64,000 nucleotides of DNA from Phaeodactylibacter sp. (GTDB lineage Bacteria; Bacteroidota; Bacteroidia; Chitinophagales; Saprospiraceae): NCBI GenBank assembly GCA_024102975.1, contig JAGFJD010000445.1, positions 20,714-84,713 on the forward strand, read 5' to 3'. Below, in pieces: positions 60,860 through 64,000 of this stretch. The notes beneath the pieces were generated by a model. That model did not search any database. It was not told where the DNA came from and saw nothing but the letters and a program-made list of their open reading frames with translations. The first letter of the stretch is position 1; each line of letters starts with the position of its first letter. A program made the translations under genes and the position numbers.

Positions 60860-61699
60860 CTGGCAAAAGATCTCACGCAGGAATACGGGAAAAGTTATAG
60901 TGAAAAGAACTTGCGGCGCATCATGCAGTTTTCCAAAGCATTCCCCGATCCACAGATTGTCGCATCACTGATGCGACAATTGAGCTGGACACATTTTACC
61001 CTCCTGATTCCACTGAAAACGGAGCTGGAACGCGACTTCTACGCCCAAATGTGCCGCATCGAAAAATGGAGTGTGCGTACCCTGCGCAAAAAAATCCAGT
61101 CCATGCTTTTCGAGCGCACTGCCATTTCTCAAAAGCCGGAAGAACTGGCCAGGAAAGAACTACAGGAGCTAACCGAAAACGACCGGCTCAGCCCTGATCT
61201 TGTCTTTCAAAACCCGTACGTGCTCGATTTTTTGGGTTTAAAAGACACCTTCCTGGAAAAAGACCTGGAACAAGCCATTCTGGACAAGCTGGAGCATTTC
61301 CTCCTGGAACTGGGCCGGGGCTTCGCTTTCCTGGAGCGGCAGAAACGCATGATCATCGACGGGCAGGATTATAAACTGGACCTGCTGTTCTATCACCGCA
61401 AGCTAAAGCGCCTGATTGCCATTGACCTGAAGATCGGCAAGTTCAAAGCGGATTACAAAGGCCAGATGGAACTCTATCTGCGTTGGCTGGAAAAACACGA
61501 AACCGAACCCGACGAAGAACAACCGATTGGGCTAATCCTCTGCGCCGAAGGAAACACAGAACAGATCGAATTGCTCCAGTTGGACGAAACGAACATCACG
61601 GTTGGACAGTATATTACAAAGTATTTGCCCAAAGAGCTGCTGAAAGAGAAACTACACCAGTTTGTTGCTGCTTCGAGAAGGCAACTGGATAACAAATAA
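60860..61699 (+). pseudogene. 5'-truncated DUF1016 (YhcG-type) PD-(D/E)xK nuclease
   Basis: About 279 residues are readable from 60860 to the stop. The frame begins within the family's N-terminal domain (LAKDLTQEYGKSYSEKNLRR; normal genes have about 50-60 residues before it) and a TTG at 60911 is the first start. The C-terminal nuclease half is intact: DGQDYKLDLLFYHRKLKRLI with IAIDLKIGKFKADYKGQ (D...D-x-K), then QPIGLILCAEGN. DUF1016 proteins are restriction-like nucleases found in defence or mobile contexts. The 80-bp hairpin ends 13 bp before, suggesting the loss of the 5' end came with it. Confidence 0.82.
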
Positions 61700-61761
61700 G
61701 CGTCATGTCAATTTCTAAAAATTCAGACAGGCACATTACCTCTAATTCCTTCTGATATGAG

Positions 61762-61982
61762 TTTTTCAATTACACGTACAGCAGTTGAAAAGGGTTGCTA
61801 ATGGAAAGCTTGCCGAAGCGTTTCAGCAACTCCACCTCGCTATGCGCGTCGATCTTTTCTTCCAGGATTATCTTTTGGACTTTGGGTTGCCCTAATCCAG
61901 GGATGCGGTGCGCAAAAAAGGGCGGTAGTTCCTCATAGCTATACGTTTTGTTGACGTCCGGAAAGTCAACCAACGGCTTCAA
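61762..61982. repeat. 221-bp direct repeat, copy 2
   Basis: Second copy of the repeat at 59545 (2 differences). It lies between the nuclease remnant and the recombinase gene. Confidence 0.9.
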
Positions 61983-62042
61983 GCGGCTTTGCGCTTTAAA
62001 GCCTTCCGAATAAGAGAACCGCCAAACGCCGCGGATAGGCAT
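61770..62042 (-). pseudogene. Unknown protein C-terminal fragment in repeat copy 2
   Basis: A 90-codon minus-strand frame, of which the last 68 residues are repeat-encoded and the first 22 (MPIRGVWRFSYSEGF) come from unique sequence. It is a chimeric or truncated frame; function unknown. Confidence 0.45.
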
Positions 62043-62172
62043 TTGTGCAGTTTTGTACTAAACCTGCCGGTAGCTAAAGTCACCTTCTCTTGGCTGTTTC
62101 GTCCTTGCGCCAATAGGCCAGGATGAATAAAATAGCCCTATAATCTATTTGTTAACCTTAAAAGCTAAGATT
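61983..62172. other. Probable left part of the IS91-type element
   Basis: 190 bp with no gene upstream of the recombinase. The terIS-like end of the element should be here, but I cannot place it without a second copy. Confidence 0.35.
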
Positions 62173-63069
62173 ATGGGACGCCAGAAAGGTTCCACGCTCA
62201 CCGAGCGGGCCAGGAAAACCGTTCCTGGTTTTGATTCAATGTACAAAAAATTGGAACAGAAAATCAAGCTTTCCGGCTTGAGTACTTCGACCTTGATCAA
62301 CTACGGCCGCTCCATGGCCAAAATTTCCCTGCACTTCGGCAAAACACCTCTTGATTTAGAGGATGATACCATTAATGAGTACCTGCTGGAAATCAAAGCC
62401 GGGGAAAAACCCTCGGAGTCCTATTTTAAGCATACCGTTTATGGGCTTCGTTACTTGTTCCGGCTCTTCGGCCGGGAGGATAGGGCTATTCAGCTGCCGC
62501 CCCTGCGCCGCAAGAGCCAGTTGCCGGCAGTTTTGAGCCAGGCGGAATGCAAACGCCTGTTTAGAGCGCCCAAACTGCTCAAGCACCGGGTTCTGCTTGC
62601 CCTGGTTTACTCTGCAGGCCTTCGCTTAAGCGAACTTGTCGCTCTGCGCCTGGAGGATGTCGACTCAGACCGTATGCAAATCCGTATCCGCCAGGGCAAA
62701 GGCAACAAAGGCCGTTATGTGGTACTGTCTTCTTTGGCCCTCCAAGGCTTGCGCAAATACTACCTGGCCTACCACCCAAAAGCATACCTTTTTAATGGGC
62801 AGGTTAAAGGCAAGCCCATGGGTAAACGCTCCGTGCAATGGGTCATGCGCAGCGCCGTGCGCCAGGCCGGCATCAAAAAACAGGCCAGCCTGCATACGCT
62901 TCGCCATTCTTTTGCCACTCACCTAATCGAAGACGGCGTGGATATTTTCACTGTCAAAGAACAACTGGGCCATGCTCATATTGAAACTACCCTGCGCTAC
63001 ATCCACATAGCCCGGAATATCAAGCGTACTGATGTCCATAGCCCGCTGGACACCCTATACCAATCATGA
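62173..63069 (+). CDS. Tyrosine recombinase of an IS91-type element
   Basis: 298 residues from the ATG at 62173 (MGRQKGSTLTERARK). N-terminal SAM-like domain (YKKLEQKIKLSGLSTSTLINYGRSM). Catalytic set of the XerC/D-integrase family: R151 (SAGLRLSELVAL), K176 (RQGKGNKGR), H241 and R244 (HTLRHSFATHL), H267 (LGHAHIETT), nucleophile Y276 (LRYIHI). Its ATG/TGA overlap with the next gene (63066-63069) couples the two. IS91-type elements of this sort carry a recombinase beside the Y2 transposase; here it probably resolves or integrates circular intermediates. Confidence 0.93.
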   Translation: MGRQKGSTLTERARKTVPGFDSMYKKLEQKIKLSGLSTSTLINYGRSMAKISLHFGKTPLDLEDDTINEYLLEIKAGEKPSESYFKHTVYGLRYLFRLFGREDRAIQLPPLRRKSQLPAVLSQAECKRLFRAPKLLKHRVLLALVYSAGLRLSELVALRLEDVDSDRMQIRIRQGKGNKGRYVVLSSLALQGLRKYYLAYHPKAYLFNGQVKGKPMGKRSVQWVMRSAVRQAGIKKQASLHTLRHSFATHLIEDGVDIFTVKEQLGHAHIETTLRYIHIARNIKRTDVHSPLDTLYQS

Positions 63070-64000
63070 AGCCCCGCTTTGAAGTAGGGCAGGTTTTGCG
63101 CCAGCACTGGGCCTGGATCAAAAGCTGCGGCCGCTTCAACGCCCGCCAACTGCGCAACCTCCGGGCATTGAGCTTATGCCGCACTGCTGAACTGGGCGGC
63201 CATATTGACGCTTGTGATCATTGCGGGCGCCTGCGAATCAGCTATAACTCTTGTAGGAATCGCCATTGCCCCAAGTGCCAGGCTAAAGAGCGGGAAGAGT
63301 GGATCTTGCGCCGCCAGGCTGATTTGTTGCCTGTGCCTTACTTCCACGTAGTGTTCACCCTGCCGGCAGCCCTCAACCCCTACTGCCTGCGCTATCCGGC
63401 TGAGCTGTACAGCCTGCTGTTTCAATCTGCCTGGCAAACGCTCAAAGCCTTTGGCAAGGATTCCAAGCATTTGGGCGCTCAAGCCGGCATGGTTGCCGTG
63501 CTGCATACCTGGGGCCAACAATTGGCCTTGCATCCCCATATTCATTGCATCGTCCCCGGCGGCGGCCTTACTGCCAAAGGCAAATGGAAAACGGCCCGGG
63601 CTGAAGGCAAGTACCTTTTTCCTAAAAAGGCCCTAAGCAAAGTTTTCCGGGCCAAGTTTGCCCATGGCATCAGGCAGTGGGCTGCCCGCCAAGGCATTGT
63701 CCTTCCTGATCCTTTATTCAAACAACTGTTTGCCAAGCCTTGGGTGGTTTATGCAAAACGCCCTTTTCTTGGCCCACAACAAGTTTTGGAATACCTCGGC
63801 CGCTACACGCACAAGGTTGCCATTAGCAACTACCGCCTTCTAAACGTTAATCAGCAACAAGTGGCTTTTAGCTATAAGGACTATCGGCAGCAAGCCGCCA
63901 AAAAAACTATGGCGCTCGATACTCACGAGTTTATCCGCCGCTTTGCTTTGCATATCCTTCCTGCCCGCTTTGTCAGGATACGGCATTATGGAATCCTTGC
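63066..64000 (+). CDS. IS91-family Y2/HUH transposase, 3' end outside window
   Basis: Open from the ATG at 63066 to the window end (312 visible residues). Zinc-binding N-terminus (C50-DH-C53, then C63-RNRHC68-PKC71), HUH motif H156-P-H158-I-H160, and the catalytic Tyr in GRYTHKVAISNYRL (Y247). IS91 elements transpose by rolling-circle replication, one end at a time, and can carry along flanking DNA. The overlapping recombinase gene before it marks the element subtype. Confidence 0.93.
   Translation, partial: MKPRFEVGQVLRQHWAWIKSCGRFNARQLRNLRALSLCRTAELGGHIDACDHCGRLRISYNSCRNRHCPKCQAKEREEWILRRQADLLPVPYFHVVFTLPAALNPYCLRYPAELYSLLFQSAWQTLKAFGKDSKHLGAQAGMVAVLHTWGQQLALHPHIHCIVPGGGLTAKGKWKTARAEGKYLFPKKALSKVFRAKFAHGIRQWAARQGIVLPDPLFKQLFAKPWVVYAKRPFLGPQQVLEYLGRYTHKVAISNYRLLNVNQQQVAFSYKDYRQQAAKKTMALDTHEFIRRFALHILPARFVRIRHYGIL

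Larger units (their letters stand above)
62173..64000 (+). mobile_element. IS91-type insertion element, right end outside window
   Basis: Two overlapping genes, tyrosine recombinase and Y2 transposase, form one unit on the plus strand. The oriIS end and the target tetranucleotide are beyond the window. Confidence 0.85.

Overview
The window is bacterial chromosome from a member of the Bacteroidota, most likely the Saprospiria/Lewinellaceae group (the phylum is well supported, the family is inference). Several things point this way. Type IX secretion C-terminal sorting domains end two secreted proteins. TAnnTTTG promoter boxes, the Bacteroidota -7 element, lie before many genes. HU, a tiny AURKAIP1/COX24-like basic protein and rng sit together. 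Ribosomal protein S1 has a long acidic N-terminus, IF2 has a long charged N-terminus, menaquinone is made by the futalosine route (mqnC), and CrtI, CrtB and a membrane lycopene cyclase are clustered. I see no rRNA, tRNA or CRISPR array.

Layout. 1-5.3 kb: a PLP decarboxylase (cut by the window edge), a LytTR response regulator, an alpha/beta hydrolase that seems to lack its nucleophile, and a three-domain ferredoxin-nucleotide cyclase-globin protein followed by an unknown partner. 5.4-18 kb: a T9SS protein, nadB, a LytTR protein, a helical-repeat protein, a small peptide with a double-glycine leader, recX, two mscS paralogues, a divergent nicotinamide riboside kinase/pnuC pair, glucokinase and mqnC. 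18-23.3 kb: rimP-nusA-infB with an attenuator-like hairpin in the leader and a second promoter before infB. 23.4-34 kb: a CHAT/TPR protein coupled to a CYTH protein, rpsA, an acyl-CoA ligase, a RidA-family protein, apaG, gmk and yicC. 34.3-38 kb: HU, a TPR protein, the tiny basic protein, a strongly structured possible RNA, then rng. 38-45 kb: a glycosyltransferase, a broken MazF-like gene, the carotenoid operon, a rhodanese lipoprotein and an AT-rich two-gene cassette. 45-59 kb: mfd, a CBS protein, a T9SS protein, a GH2 beta-galactosidase, a His/Tyr-rich secreted protein with tandem repeats, a DUF4268 protein and a hydrolase. 59.3-64 kb: a mobile-element scrapyard with a 221-bp direct repeat, two MITE-like hairpins inside broken genes, a truncated DUF1016 nuclease, and an IS91-type element (tyrosine recombinase overlapping a Y2/HUH transposase) that runs off the end.

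How genes work together. nadB (de novo NAD) and the NR kinase/PnuC pair (salvage) both feed NAD. CrtI, CrtB and the lycopene cyclase should give beta-carotene or a derivative. RimP, NusA, IF2, S1, RNase G/E and the tiny basic protein form the translation and RNA core. The most novel candidates are the ferredoxin-cyclase-globin fusion (3.3-5.3 kb), the nested-hairpin RNA before rng (35.7-35.9 kb), the AT-rich GIY-YIG-like cassette (43.8-45.2 kb), the composition break inside the CHAT gene, and the many intergenic inverted repeats. Those repeats include one recurring hairpin family with a CCCCG-containing loop and a second class of long hairpins whose words differ from site to site.
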